Part shown: positions 34,611 to 42,915 of the stretch, piece after piece
Layout of the letters: each line of letters begins with the position of its first letter
How positions within the stretch are numbered: position 1 is the stretch's first letter
Assembly (NCBI RefSeq): GCF_001277195.1
Contig: NZ_CP012268.1
Coordinates: forward strand, 992,001 to 1,056,000
Origin: Cronobacter muytjensii ATCC 51329
Lineage (GTDB): Bacteria > Pseudomonadota > Gammaproteobacteria > Enterobacterales > Enterobacteriaceae
DNA: 64,000 bases
Reading direction: 5' to 3'
The notes under the pieces: generated by a model
What the model was told of the DNA's origin: nothing
Database searches by the model: none
What the model saw: only the letters and a program-made list of their open reading frames with translations
Translations under genes and position numbers: made by a program

Positions 34611-35261
34611 TTACTCTTTATCCGCAGGCGTCAGGCTGACAGAGGAGAGGTAGTTCAGCAGCGCGATATCGTTATCCACGCCGAGCTTCATCATCGCCGA
34701 TTTCTTCTGGCTACTGATGGTCTTGATGCTGCGGTTCAGTTTCTTGGCGATTTCGGTAACCAGGAAACCTTCTGCGAACAGGCGCAGCACTTCACTCTCT
34801 TTCGGCGACAGGCGTTTATCGCCATAGCCGCCAGCGCTGATTTTCTCCAGCAGGCGGGAGACGCTTTCCGGGGTAAACTTCTTGCCTTTTTGCAGTGCGG
34901 CCAGCGCTTTCGGCAGATCGGTCGGCGCGCCTTGCTTGAGAACAATCCCTTCGATATCGAGATCCAACACGGCGCTCAGAATAGCCGGGTTGTTGTTCAT
35001 GGTCAGCACGATAATAGATAAAGTCGGGAAATGACGCTTAATGTATTTAATAAGCGTAATGCCGTCGCCGTATTTATCGCCCGGCATGGAAAGGTCGGTG
35101 ATAAGGACGTGCGCGTCTAACTTCGGCAAATTGTTAATTAATGCTGTGGAATCTTCGAACTCACCGACAACATTCACCCACTCGATTTGTTCAAGAGATT
35201 TGCGAATGCCGAACAGAACAATCGGATGGTCATCGGCAATAATTACGTTCATATTGTTCAT
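34611..35261 (-). CDS. rcsB: Response regulator RcsB
   Basis: 216-aa NarL/FixJ-type regulator, nearly identical to E. coli RcsB. Receiver residues are Asp10-Asp11 and phospho-acceptor Asp56 (LITDLSMPG). A LuxR-type helix-turn-helix follows at about 148-205 (LSPKESEVLRLFAEGFLVTE then IAKKLNRSIKTISSQKKSAM). It controls capsule, motility and osmotic genes, alone or with partners such as RcsA. It lies 16 bases after rcsD on the same strand, so the two form an operon. Confidence 0.99.
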   Translation of the reverse strand: MNNMNVIIADDHPIVLFGIRKSLEQIEWVNVVGEFEDSTALINNLPKLDAHVLITDLSMPGDKYGDGITLIKYIKRHFPTLSIIVLTMNNNPAILSAVLDLDIEGIVLKQGAPTDLPKALAALQKGKKFTPESVSRLLEKISAGGYGDKRLSPKESEVLRLFAEGFLVTEIAKKLNRSIKTISSQKKSAMMKLGVDNDIALLNYLSSVSLTPADKE

Positions 35262-35277
35262 GTATTAGGCTACCTTG

Positions 35278-37950
35278 CTACAGCAGGCTCTTGACGTAAA
35301 CGTCAATGTCGCTGATATATTTTTCTATGGCTGTGGCATCCTTCTCGCGAATAAGATGCTCCAGTGTTTCACATAACTGTTTGCCGGGAACCAGATTCAG
35401 CATCGCGAACACGCCCTTCAGGCGGTGCGCGGTCTGCGCCAGCGCAGCAAAATCGCCGGCGGACGATTCAGTATACAATCTCTGAACATCATCCGGTACC
35501 GTATCGACGAACAGCGCATAATAGCCGCTGGCATGAAGCTGCGCATTTTCATCGCCGCCCATTGGGGATTCAGGAATATCTTCCTGAGCCAGTTGCTCTT
35601 CAATTAGTTGTAGCACTGCTTCCTGCATGGCGTGACTAATATTAAAGTTGACGCGCAGCTGTCCCGGTCCGATGCGTCGTACGCCGGCCTCATCATCGCT
35701 TAAAAGCAGGCCGTTGGCAGTAAGATTAGACGGATTATCCGTTAAAAATATATCAAACTCTTGACTCGATAATCTTTCGTCCTGCGTGATACAGGATGCG
35801 CCCCACTGTTCGAGCTGACGCACCACCACATTACGTACTTCGTTCGACGTAATATCAATCATTGCGATAACGTCATCCAGCAGACGCTCGTCGCTCTCTT
35901 CGGTCTCCATTGGCTCCACCGGCATCGTCACGTGCAGCGAATAGCGCGTGCCGAGCTCTTTGCGGGCTTTGATATTCAGATGCCCGCCGAGGCGGCGCGC
36001 CAGCTGGTTGCACAGATAGAAAGTGAGCCCGTTGGCCTTGCCGAACTGATCGGTGGAGGTATCGTTAAGGAACGGGAAGTGCAGATTATCGATTTCGCTG
36101 TTGCTGATACCTTCGCCCGTATCCAGCACGCGGAACAGCAGACGCTCACGGGCGCCTTCTTCGGCCATGATCTCCAGCGTGATTTTGCCAATCTGCGTTG
36201 TCGTCACAGAGTAGTGCAACAGCATCAGCAGCACTTTACGCAGCGCCTCGCGGTCGCCGTGGCGCTCTTCATTGGCGGAGAGCTGGTTATTGATAAGCAG
36301 CTGCAGGCCCTTACGTTTGATAACCGGCAGCACTTCCGGCACGACTTCGTCTATCAGCTCCTGAATGGTGAAATCGCTCGGCGTCGGACGCCAGAAATCG
36401 GCTTCCAGCTGATTCACCAGCTGAATTTCATCCACCAGACGGGCGATACGTTCGGCCTGCTCGGCGAGCACCTGGCTTTCCGGCGCTTCAATCAGCGCCG
36501 CCTGACGGGCGAGCTGCGTCGTCGGGTCTTTCAGCGCCGCGCCGATATTCTGCATAAACGCGGAGCGCCCCTGCTGGTTTTTCTCATACAGGCGCTGTGC
36601 CTGCTTGAGTTTTTTGTTCACCAGAATTTCACGATCCTGATCGCGGATAATAAAAATCTGCGTGCGCGGCACCACCTGGCTGCGGAAAAGCCGGATCTCG
36701 TAGAGTTCGTTGTTCACCGTCGCCTGAATAATGCCCTGATGCTGATCCGCCATCGAGGTGATGTTTTGCAGATTCAGATGCGGCAGCAGGTGATCGGCGA
36801 TTTTATTGCTCATGATGGTGCGGCTAGATTCCTGATCATGTACCAGCAGGCCCAGCGGCAGGACGCTCAGGATCTCTTCATTCAGCGCGCGCAGCATTTG
36901 CAGTTCGGCGTTATTGGTGCTGCTGGTGGCGGTCTCAACCGGGCGGCTCGGCTGATGGCGGAACGTGGTATAGCCAAAAAGCGCCAGCGCCAGCAGGCCG
37001 ATATTCAACAGTAACGGCAGCAGGATATTTTGCAGCGTTTCCATCAACAGCGTGCCAAACGGCACTTCCCAGATAAGCCGCAACTGGGTGCTGGTCAGCG
37101 CCGAGGAGATCTCAATGCGCGTGCTGTTAAAGTTAATGTTGACGCTGTCCGGGTCTTCTTTATCCTGGCCTGCGAGGGCGCTCTGGCTGCTGTCGGGCTC
37201 CAGGCGGAAGCTTTCCAGCGGCATTCCCGGCGGGATCAAATCGTTAATCGGAATATCAAACGCCACTACCGTCGCGAGATGGCCCGGCTGGTTAAAAGTG
37301 GTGCGCAGGGTGAAATAGTGGCCGTTCTGCCAGGCGAGCTTGCGCAGCGGCGAGAAACTTTCGCGCTCGTCCAGGGCGTTTGCCTGCTGGAGCATTTCGG
37401 CGCGACGCGAATCGGCAATCGCGTTAATCGAGTTCTCTTTAAAGCCGGAGGAGAGATCTTTGAGCGGCAGCGTCGAGATAAGGATCATGCTGTTATCCTG
37501 GCCGTTCAGGTAATACATCGACCAGGGCGCGCTCTCCGCGCCCCACAGCGTATCGAGATAGCTTGAGATCCGCTGCGTCATATCCAGCGTCGAGCTGTCG
37601 TGAGAGCCGAAAATCAGCGCTTCGGTTTTGCGGTGCGGTTTTTCGAGATAATAGACATCCTGGCGCAGACGCGTTTCCTGTAGCCCTTCGCCGTTCTGAC
37701 CAGCAGCGCTCGCGCCGATATTGTCGTAAATCTGCCAGGTGGCGTAGCGGTAGGTATCCACACGTTTATGCAGCGCGTGGGTAATGTCGACAATCTGATA
37801 GCTTTTATCCTTCAGCCAGGCGTTAACGGCGCTCTGCACCATCACGCCCATCGTCACCAGAAGCACCACGATCAGTAATAAGAAGAAACGGGTAATGCTG
37901 CCCGGCATAAGGGAAAATTTATTGGGGATCATTGCGTCTGGCTGACTCAT
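35278..37950 (-). CDS. rcsD: Phosphotransfer intermediate RcsD
   Basis: Inner-membrane HPt protein passing phosphate from RcsC to RcsB, 890 aa as in E. coli. TM1 is near 20-42, then a periplasmic region to about 300, then TM2. A kinase-like domain follows that lacks a phospho-accepting histidine, then an ABL domain, and the HPt domain with His842 (LAQTAHRLKGVF). The frame is open 44 codons upstream; ATG 37950 (MSQPDAMIPNKFSLMPGSIT) is chosen from the family start. It is upstream of rcsB. Confidence 0.97.
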   Translation of the reverse strand: MSQPDAMIPNKFSLMPGSITRFFLLLIVVLLVTMGVMVQSAVNAWLKDKSYQIVDITHALHKRVDTYRYATWQIYDNIGASAAGQNGEGLQETRLRQDVYYLEKPHRKTEALIFGSHDSSTLDMTQRISSYLDTLWGAESAPWSMYYLNGQDNSMILISTLPLKDLSSGFKENSINAIADSRRAEMLQQANALDERESFSPLRKLAWQNGHYFTLRTTFNQPGHLATVVAFDIPINDLIPPGMPLESFRLEPDSSQSALAGQDKEDPDSVNINFNSTRIEISSALTSTQLRLIWEVPFGTLLMETLQNILLPLLLNIGLLALALFGYTTFRHQPSRPVETATSSTNNAELQMLRALNEEILSVLPLGLLVHDQESSRTIMSNKIADHLLPHLNLQNITSMADQHQGIIQATVNNELYEIRLFRSQVVPRTQIFIIRDQDREILVNKKLKQAQRLYEKNQQGRSAFMQNIGAALKDPTTQLARQAALIEAPESQVLAEQAERIARLVDEIQLVNQLEADFWRPTPSDFTIQELIDEVVPEVLPVIKRKGLQLLINNQLSANEERHGDREALRKVLLMLLHYSVTTTQIGKITLEIMAEEGARERLLFRVLDTGEGISNSEIDNLHFPFLNDTSTDQFGKANGLTFYLCNQLARRLGGHLNIKARKELGTRYSLHVTMPVEPMETEESDERLLDDVIAMIDITSNEVRNVVVRQLEQWGASCITQDERLSSQEFDIFLTDNPSNLTANGLLLSDDEAGVRRIGPGQLRVNFNISHAMQEAVLQLIEEQLAQEDIPESPMGGDENAQLHASGYYALFVDTVPDDVQRLYTESSAGDFAALAQTAHRLKGVFAMLNLVPGKQLCETLEHLIREKDATAIEKYISDIDVYVKSLL

Positions 37951-38346
37951 TATTGTGCGTAATCCACCGGCCTGCGCCGTGTAAAGAAAAAAGAACCGTG
38001 CTGCGCGGGCGGCAGCTATCCATTTTTTAGCCTTCTTGTCCTGCGGCGTCGCGGCGAAACCGGAGCGCAACGCCCGTAGCACAGGGCTTGTCGGGTCGAC
38101 ACCTGTCTTCTTTTAACAGTATCGCAAACATTGAAGTATAAAGCGAAACGTATGATTTACCAGATGGTGAGAACGGTCTGAAACTGCGGTTGGATCGGGC
38201 ATGGAAGGGGAGAGATAAAAGACGAGGCGGACAGCCATTATTGTCATTTTTATTCGCAGACGAACAAAATTACGGCAATGTGATTATTTAATAGTCGTTA
38301 ATTTTACTTTAATTCACCCGCAAATAGTTGAAACTAAAAATTGGGC
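37951..38346. other. Non-coding region between rcsD and micF
   Basis: About 400 bases, becoming AT-rich towards micF, with no credible gene. It must hold the rcsDB promoter. GATACT on the minus strand (38118-38123) is a possible -10, but no convincing -35 was found. No repeat or operator was recognised. Confidence 0.5.
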
Positions 38347-38440
38347 AAAAAAATGCCGGATGCAAGCATCCGGCGGTAATAGGGGTAAAACGAACATTCA
38401 GATATGAATGACGGTAATAAATAAAGTTAATGATGATAGC
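38347..38440 (-). ncRNA. micF: MicF antisense small RNA
   Basis: A 94-nt minus-strand RNA gene divergent from ompC. It begins GCTATCATCATTAACTTTAT, nearly identical to the E. coli MicF seed region that pairs with the ompF ribosome site. It ends in a hairpin CCGGATGC/GCATCCGG followed by seven T residues. Position (rcsD-micF-ompC) and sequence both match. It is expected to use Hfq and to repress OmpF translation. Confidence 0.93.
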
Positions 38441-38607
38441 GAGAGTAATTCTAGTGGACTCTTCTCATTAGGTTTTGGCATTCAGTGCGGTAACTAATCC
38501 GAATGGGTAGTTTGTTGATTTTTAAGAATTATTTATAGTTTCTTGATTAATTGTGCGAATATATTTAGCGATTAGTGCGGAAAAAAGTTCCTTAGTATTA
38601 ATATATT

Positions 38608-38671
38608 GTTACATTTTGTAGGTATTGTGAAACACCTAAAAAGTTTTCGTATCATATTCCTGTTGGATTAT
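38608..38671 (+). promoter_or_regulatory. ompC promoter with OmpR-binding region
   Basis: GTTACATTTTGTAGGTATTG (38608-38627), TGTGAAACACCTAAAAAG and the following GTTTTCGTATCATATT correspond in order to the three OmpR sites of the E. coli ompC promoter. GATTAT (38666-38671) is the -10, with the start near 38678. The gap between micF and ompC (38441-38772) is AT-rich, is shared by both promoters, and ends in a leader of about 95 bases with AGAGGG before the ATG. Confidence 0.75.
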
Positions 38672-38772
38672 TCGGCTCCGGTTTCGGACAATGGATTCGC
38701 CCACTAGTTCAGAGAATTAGTGAGCAGTGGCAATAATAAGTATATAAAGGCATATAACAGAGGGTTAATATA

Positions 38773-39915
38773 ATGAAAGTTAAAGTTCTCTCCCTGCTGG
38801 TACCGGCACTGCTGGTTGCAGGCAGCGTAAACGCGGCAGAAATCTATAATAAAGACGGCAATAAATTAGATCTGTTCGGTAAAGTGGACGCTGAGCACTA
38901 CTTCTCTGACGACAACAGCAATGATGGCGATCAGACCTACATGCGTATCGGCTTCAAAGGCGAAACCCAGGTAAATGATCAGATCACCGGTTACGGCCAG
39001 TGGGAATACCAGATCCAGGGCAACACCTCTGAAAGCGACAACCAGTCCTGGACCCGTGTGGCGTTCGCAGGTCTGAAATTCGGCGACGCAGGTTCTTTCG
39101 ACTACGGCCGTAACTACGGCGTTATCTACGACGTGACCTCCTGGACCGACGTTCTGCCGGAATTCGGCGGCGACACCTACGGTGCTGACAACTTCCTGCA
39201 GTCTCGCGGCAACGGCATCGCGACTTACCGCAACACCGACTTCTTCGGTCTGGTTGACGGCCTGAACTTTGCCCTGCAATACCAGGGTAAAAACGGCAGC
39301 GTTTCCGGTGAGAACGACGCCGCTGGTGGTCGTAGCCTGCTGAAACAGAACGGCGACGGCTACGGCATGTCCCTGACCTACGATCTGGGCGAAGGCTTCA
39401 GCGTCGGTGGTGCGATGGCTTCTTCCAAACGTACCGCTGACCAGAACAGCGCAGGCGTTTATGGCGAAGGCGACCACGCGGAAGTTTACTCCGGCGGCCT
39501 GAAATACGACGCGAACAACATCTACCTGGCGGCGCAGTACTCCCAGACTTACAACGCGACCCGTTTCGGTACTTCTACTGGCACCGCTGATGACCGCAGC
39601 GACATCTACGGCTTCGCTGACAAAGCGCAGAACTTCGAAGTGGTTGCACAGTACCAGTTCGACTTCGGCCTGCGTCCGTCTGTGGCGTACCTGCAGTCCC
39701 GCGGTAAAGACATCGCTAACAAAACCACCGGCGCTTCTTACGGCGACCAGGACATCCTGAAATATGTTGACGTGGGCGCGACCTACTACTTCAACAAAAA
39801 CATGTCCACCTTCGTTGATTACAAAATCAACCTGCTGGATGACAACGCGTTCACCCGCGCGGCTGGCATCGGTACCGATGACGTCGTAGCGGTAGGCCTG
39901 GTTTACCAGTTCTAA
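38773..39915 (+). CDS. ompC: Outer membrane porin OmpC
   Basis: General diffusion porin, 380 aa. Signal peptide 1-21 ends VNA, and the mature protein begins AEIYNKDGNKLDLFGKVDAE. It is a 16-stranded barrel with loop 3 around EFGGDTYGADNFLQSR and the C-terminal barrel signal GLVYQF. Calling it OmpC rather than OmpF rests on the micF/rcsDB neighbourhood and the sequence. Codon use is strongly biased to preferred codons, as in highly expressed genes. An intrinsic terminator follows. Confidence 0.97.
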   Translation: MKVKVLSLLVPALLVAGSVNAAEIYNKDGNKLDLFGKVDAEHYFSDDNSNDGDQTYMRIGFKGETQVNDQITGYGQWEYQIQGNTSESDNQSWTRVAFAGLKFGDAGSFDYGRNYGVIYDVTSWTDVLPEFGGDTYGADNFLQSRGNGIATYRNTDFFGLVDGLNFALQYQGKNGSVSGENDAAGGRSLLKQNGDGYGMSLTYDLGEGFSVGGAMASSKRTADQNSAGVYGEGDHAEVYSGGLKYDANNIYLAAQYSQTYNATRFGTSTGTADDRSDIYGFADKAQNFEVVAQYQFDFGLRPSVAYLQSRGKDIANKTTGASYGDQDILKYVDVGATYYFNKNMSTFVDYKINLLDDNAFTRAAGIGTDDVVAVGLVYQF

Positions 39916-39933
39916 TCTCCGACCTGATGTGCC

Positions 39934-39959
39934 AAAGGAGCCTGCGGGCTCCTTTTTTT
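39934..39959 (+). terminator. Intrinsic terminator after ompC
   Basis: AAAGGAGCC/GGCTCCTTT stem with a TGCG loop and a T-rich tail. Confidence 0.93.
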
Positions 39960-40011
39960 ATGTCTGCAAAAAATAAGGTAACCTTGGGCCGCCGTTACAG
40001 AGGAGAAACGC

Positions 40012-41055
40012 GTGAAATTATCTGGTATACGCACCGCGCTGCTGGCCGTCGCTTTGACCGTCGCCGGATGCGACAACGCCCCGACATCCTCCCCGCAGGC
40101 GCTGGTGCTGGAAGGCAAAACGATGGGCACCTCCTGGCGCGTCAGTCTGGCGGGCGTGGATGCCGCGCGCGCGCAGACGCTGCGTGACAAAATTCAGGCG
40201 CGGCTTGATGCCGACGACCGGCTGCTGTCCACCTGGAAAGACGATTCGGCGCTGATGCGCTTTAACCACGCCCGCACCACCGCGCCCTGGCCGGTGGATG
40301 AAGCGATGGCGGATATTGTGACTGAATCGCTGCGCGTCGGCGCGAAAACCGATAACGCGATGGATATCACCATCGGGCCGCTGGTTAACCTCTGGGGGTT
40401 CGGGCCGGATAAACAGCCGGTGAAAACGCCGGATCAGGCGCAGATTGACGCCGCCCGCGCACGCACCGGGCTGTCGCGCCTTAAGGTCATTAACGGCGCC
40501 GGGCAGCAGTGGTTGCAAAAAGACCTGCCCGATCTCTTTGTTGACCTCTCGACCGTAGGGGAAGGTTACGCCGCCGATCATCTGGCGCGCCTGATGGAAG
40601 AAGAGGGCGTCAGCCGTTATCTGGTGTCGGTGGGCGGCGCGCTCGCCAGCCGTGGCATGAACCCCGGCGGCCGCCCATGGCGCGTGGCGATACAGAAGCC
40701 GACCGATCGGGAAAACGCCGTCCAGGCGGTGGTTGATATCAACGGCCACGGCATCAGCACGTCCGGCAGCTACCGCAACTATTATGAGCTCGACGGTAAG
40801 CGCCTTTCGCACGTCATCGATCCGGCGACCGGTCGGCCGATTACGCATAAGCTGGTCTCGGTCACGGTGATTTCGCCGACGGCGCTCGAAGCCGACGCCT
40901 GGGACACCGGCCTGATGGTGCTCGGCCCGGAAAAAGCGAAGGCCGTGGCGCTGCGCGAGAAGCTCGCAGTCTATTTCATCACCCGGGAGGGCGACGGCTT
41001 CGCCACCTGGATGTCGCCGCAGTTCAAAACCTTTCTTGAACAAAGCGAAAATTAA
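40012..41055 (+). CDS. apbE: FAD:protein FMN transferase ApbE (lipoprotein)
   Basis: Attaches FMN to threonine residues of exported flavoproteins such as RnfG and NqrC. 347 aa; the signal peptide ends in a lipobox TVAGC with Cys20, so it is membrane-anchored in the periplasm. Family motifs are MGTSWRV near the N-terminus, DITIGPLVNLWGFGPD, DLSTVGEGYAADHLA, GISTSGSYRNYY and HVIDPATGRP. It starts at GTG 40012, with AGGAG at 40001-40005. It is followed by ada; an Ada-type box overlaps its stop. Confidence 0.96.
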   Translation: MKLSGIRTALLAVALTVAGCDNAPTSSPQALVLEGKTMGTSWRVSLAGVDAARAQTLRDKIQARLDADDRLLSTWKDDSALMRFNHARTTAPWPVDEAMADIVTESLRVGAKTDNAMDITIGPLVNLWGFGPDKQPVKTPDQAQIDAARARTGLSRLKVINGAGQQWLQKDLPDLFVDLSTVGEGYAADHLARLMEEEGVSRYLVSVGGALASRGMNPGGRPWRVAIQKPTDRENAVQAVVDINGHGISTSGSYRNYYELDGKRLSHVIDPATGRPITHKLVSVTVISPTALEADAWDTGLMVLGPEKAKAVALREKLAVYFITREGDGFATWMSPQFKTFLEQSEN

Positions 41056-41064
41056 AGAGCAAGA
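41050..41064 (+). promoter_or_regulatory. Candidate Ada box upstream of ada
   Basis: AATTAAAGAGCAAGA matches the A-box/B-box pattern AAT-N6-GCAA recognised by methylated Ada, and is close to what I recall of the E. coli ada site (AATTAAAGCGCAAGA). It overlaps the apbE stop codon and lies about 65 bases before the ada ATG. Confidence 0.6.
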
Positions 41065-41127
41065 ACGTGAGTGTTAAAAGACGGCCAGTCGGGCAAAGTC
41101 ACGCTAACCTGTAAGAAGGAGAGCGCC

Positions 41128-42192
41128 ATGAACGTAGCAGATTTTACCAGCGAGCACGCCCGCTGGCAGGCGGTGGAGAACCGCGACGCGCGTGCCGATA
41201 ACGCCTTTGTCTTCGCCGTGGTGACGACGGGCATCTTTTGCCGGCCGTCGTGCCGCGCGCGCCGTCCGCTACGCGCCAACGTCCGCTTCTACCCGGATGC
41301 GGCGGCGGCCTGCGCGGCGGGCTTTCGTCCCTGTAAACGCTGCCAGCCCGCGGGGCTGACGCCGCAGGCGCAAAAAGCGCAGCGCATCGCCGCCGCGTGT
41401 CGCCTGATGGCGCAGAGCGAGACCCCGCTGACGCTGGCGGCGCTTGCCGACAGCGCCGCCATGAGCCCGTTTCATTTTCACCGCGAGTTTAAAGCCGTGA
41501 CCGGCATGACGCCGAAAGCCTGGCAAAACGCCCTGCGGGCGCAAAAACTCCAGACAGCGCTCCGTGAAGGAATGACCGTTACCGATTCGCTCTGGGAGGC
41601 GGGGTTTTCGTCGGGTAGCGCCCTTTACCGTGAAGCCGACCGCGCGCTGGGCATGAGTCCACGCCAGTACCGGCGCGGCGGGGAACAGATGACGATTCGT
41701 TACGCCATCGCGCCCTGCGAGGCGGGGCTTTGTCTGGTGGCGGCAAGCGATCGCGGGCTGTGCGCCGTGTTGCTGGCGGATGACGCCGCCGCGCTTGAAG
41801 CCGAACTGGCGGCGATTTTCCCGCACGCGCAGCGTCTCGCGCCCGACGCGGCATTCGCCGCCCAGGTGGCGCAGGTGACAGCGTGGATAGACGCGCCGCA
41901 GGGCGAGCTGGCGCTGCCGCTTGATTTACGCGGCACCGCGTTTCAGCTGCGGGTCTGGCAGGCGTTGCAGGCCGTGCCGCCGGGCAGCACCATCAGCTAC
42001 CAGCAACTGGCGGCACGCACCGGCAATCCGCAGGCGGTGCGTGCGGTCGCCAGCGCCTGTGCGGCCAATAAACTGGCGATAGTGGTGCCGTGTCACCGGG
42101 TGGTGCGCCGCGACGGCGCGCTCTCCGGCTACCGCTGGGGAGCGGCCCGCAAGGCGCGGCTGCTCGCCCGCGAACGTGAACAGGAGACCTGA
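41128..42192 (+). CDS. ada: Ada: methyl-DNA repair methyltransferase and regulator
   Basis: 354-aa bifunctional adaptive-response protein. The N-terminal zinc domain holds Cys38, Cys42, Cys69 and Cys72; Cys38 accepts methyl from phosphotriesters and switches the protein to an activator. An AraC-type helix-turn-helix is at about 85-182. The C-terminal O6-methylguanine methyltransferase has active Cys322 in VVPCHRVV. The ATG at 41128 with AAGGA before it gives the family start. It overlaps alkB as TGATG, so ada-alkB is an operon. Confidence 0.97.
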   Translation: MNVADFTSEHARWQAVENRDARADNAFVFAVVTTGIFCRPSCRARRPLRANVRFYPDAAAACAAGFRPCKRCQPAGLTPQAQKAQRIAAACRLMAQSETPLTLAALADSAAMSPFHFHREFKAVTGMTPKAWQNALRAQKLQTALREGMTVTDSLWEAGFSSGSALYREADRALGMSPRQYRRGGEQMTIRYAIAPCEAGLCLVAASDRGLCAVLLADDAAALEAELAAIFPHAQRLAPDAAFAAQVAQVTAWIDAPQGELALPLDLRGTAFQLRVWQALQAVPPGSTISYQQLAARTGNPQAVRAVASACAANKLAIVVPCHRVVRRDGALSGYRWGAARKARLLAREREQET

Positions 42193-42836
42193 TGCTCGAT
42201 CTTTTTGCCGATGCCGAACCCTGGGAAGAACCGCTCGCCGACGGCGCGGTAGTGCTGCGCCGTTTCGCGCTCGCCAGCGCGCCCGCATTAATGGCGGGTA
42301 TTGAGGCAGTGGCGGCCCGCTCGCCGTTTCGCCATATGGTGACGCCAGGCGGGTATACCATGTCCGTTGCAATGACCAATTGCGGCGAGGTGGGCTGGAG
42401 CACCAATCTTAAAGGCTATCTGTATGCGCAGGTGGATCCGCAAACCGGCGCGCCCTGGCCCGCGATGCCCGGCGCCTTTCGCACGTTGTGCGACGCTGCC
42501 GCGCGCGCCGCAGGGTATCCCGATTTCACGCCCGACGCCTGCCTGATTAACCGCTACGCGCCGGGCGCCAAATTGTCGCTGCATCAGGATAAAGACGAGC
42601 CGGATCTGCGTGCGCCGATTGTCTCTGTCTCCCTTGGGCTGCCCGCCGTGTTTCAGTTTGGCGGCCTGAAACGCAACGATCCGCTCAAACGCCTGCTGCT
42701 GGAGCATGGCGACGTGGTGGTCTGGGGCGGGCCGTCGCGGCTTTTCTATCATGGCATACAGCCGCTGAAGCCCGGTCAGCATCCGGCTACCGGGGAATAT
42801 CGCTATAACCTCACGTTCCGCCAGGCGCGCAAATAA
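42192..42836 (+). CDS. alkB: DNA oxidative demethylase AlkB
   Basis: Fe(II)/2-oxoglutarate dioxygenase reversing N1-methyladenine and N3-methylcytosine damage, 214 aa. Iron ligands His131, Asp133 (LSLHQDKDE) and His187 (LFYHGIQP) and 2-oxoglutarate-binding Arg204 and Arg210 (YRYNLTFRQ) sit at the same positions as in E. coli. The start codon overlaps the ada stop, giving translational coupling. Confidence 0.97.
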   Translation: MLDLFADAEPWEEPLADGAVVLRRFALASAPALMAGIEAVAARSPFRHMVTPGGYTMSVAMTNCGEVGWSTNLKGYLYAQVDPQTGAPWPAMPGAFRTLCDAAARAAGYPDFTPDACLINRYAPGAKLSLHQDKDEPDLRAPIVSVSLGLPAVFQFGGLKRNDPLKRLLLEHGDVVVWGGPSRLFYHGIQPLKPGQHPATGEYRYNLTFRQARK

Positions 42837-42915
42837 AAATAAGAATTATTCTTGCCGTGTCCGCAGAGCCGTTTAAACTGCTCGCTGTTTTTCACTGCCT
42901 GAGTCATGCTTATTT

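Noticed and set aside
35932..37014. 360-codon frame opposite rcsD
   Set aside because: Antisense shadow; Arg/Gln/His-rich with no family features.
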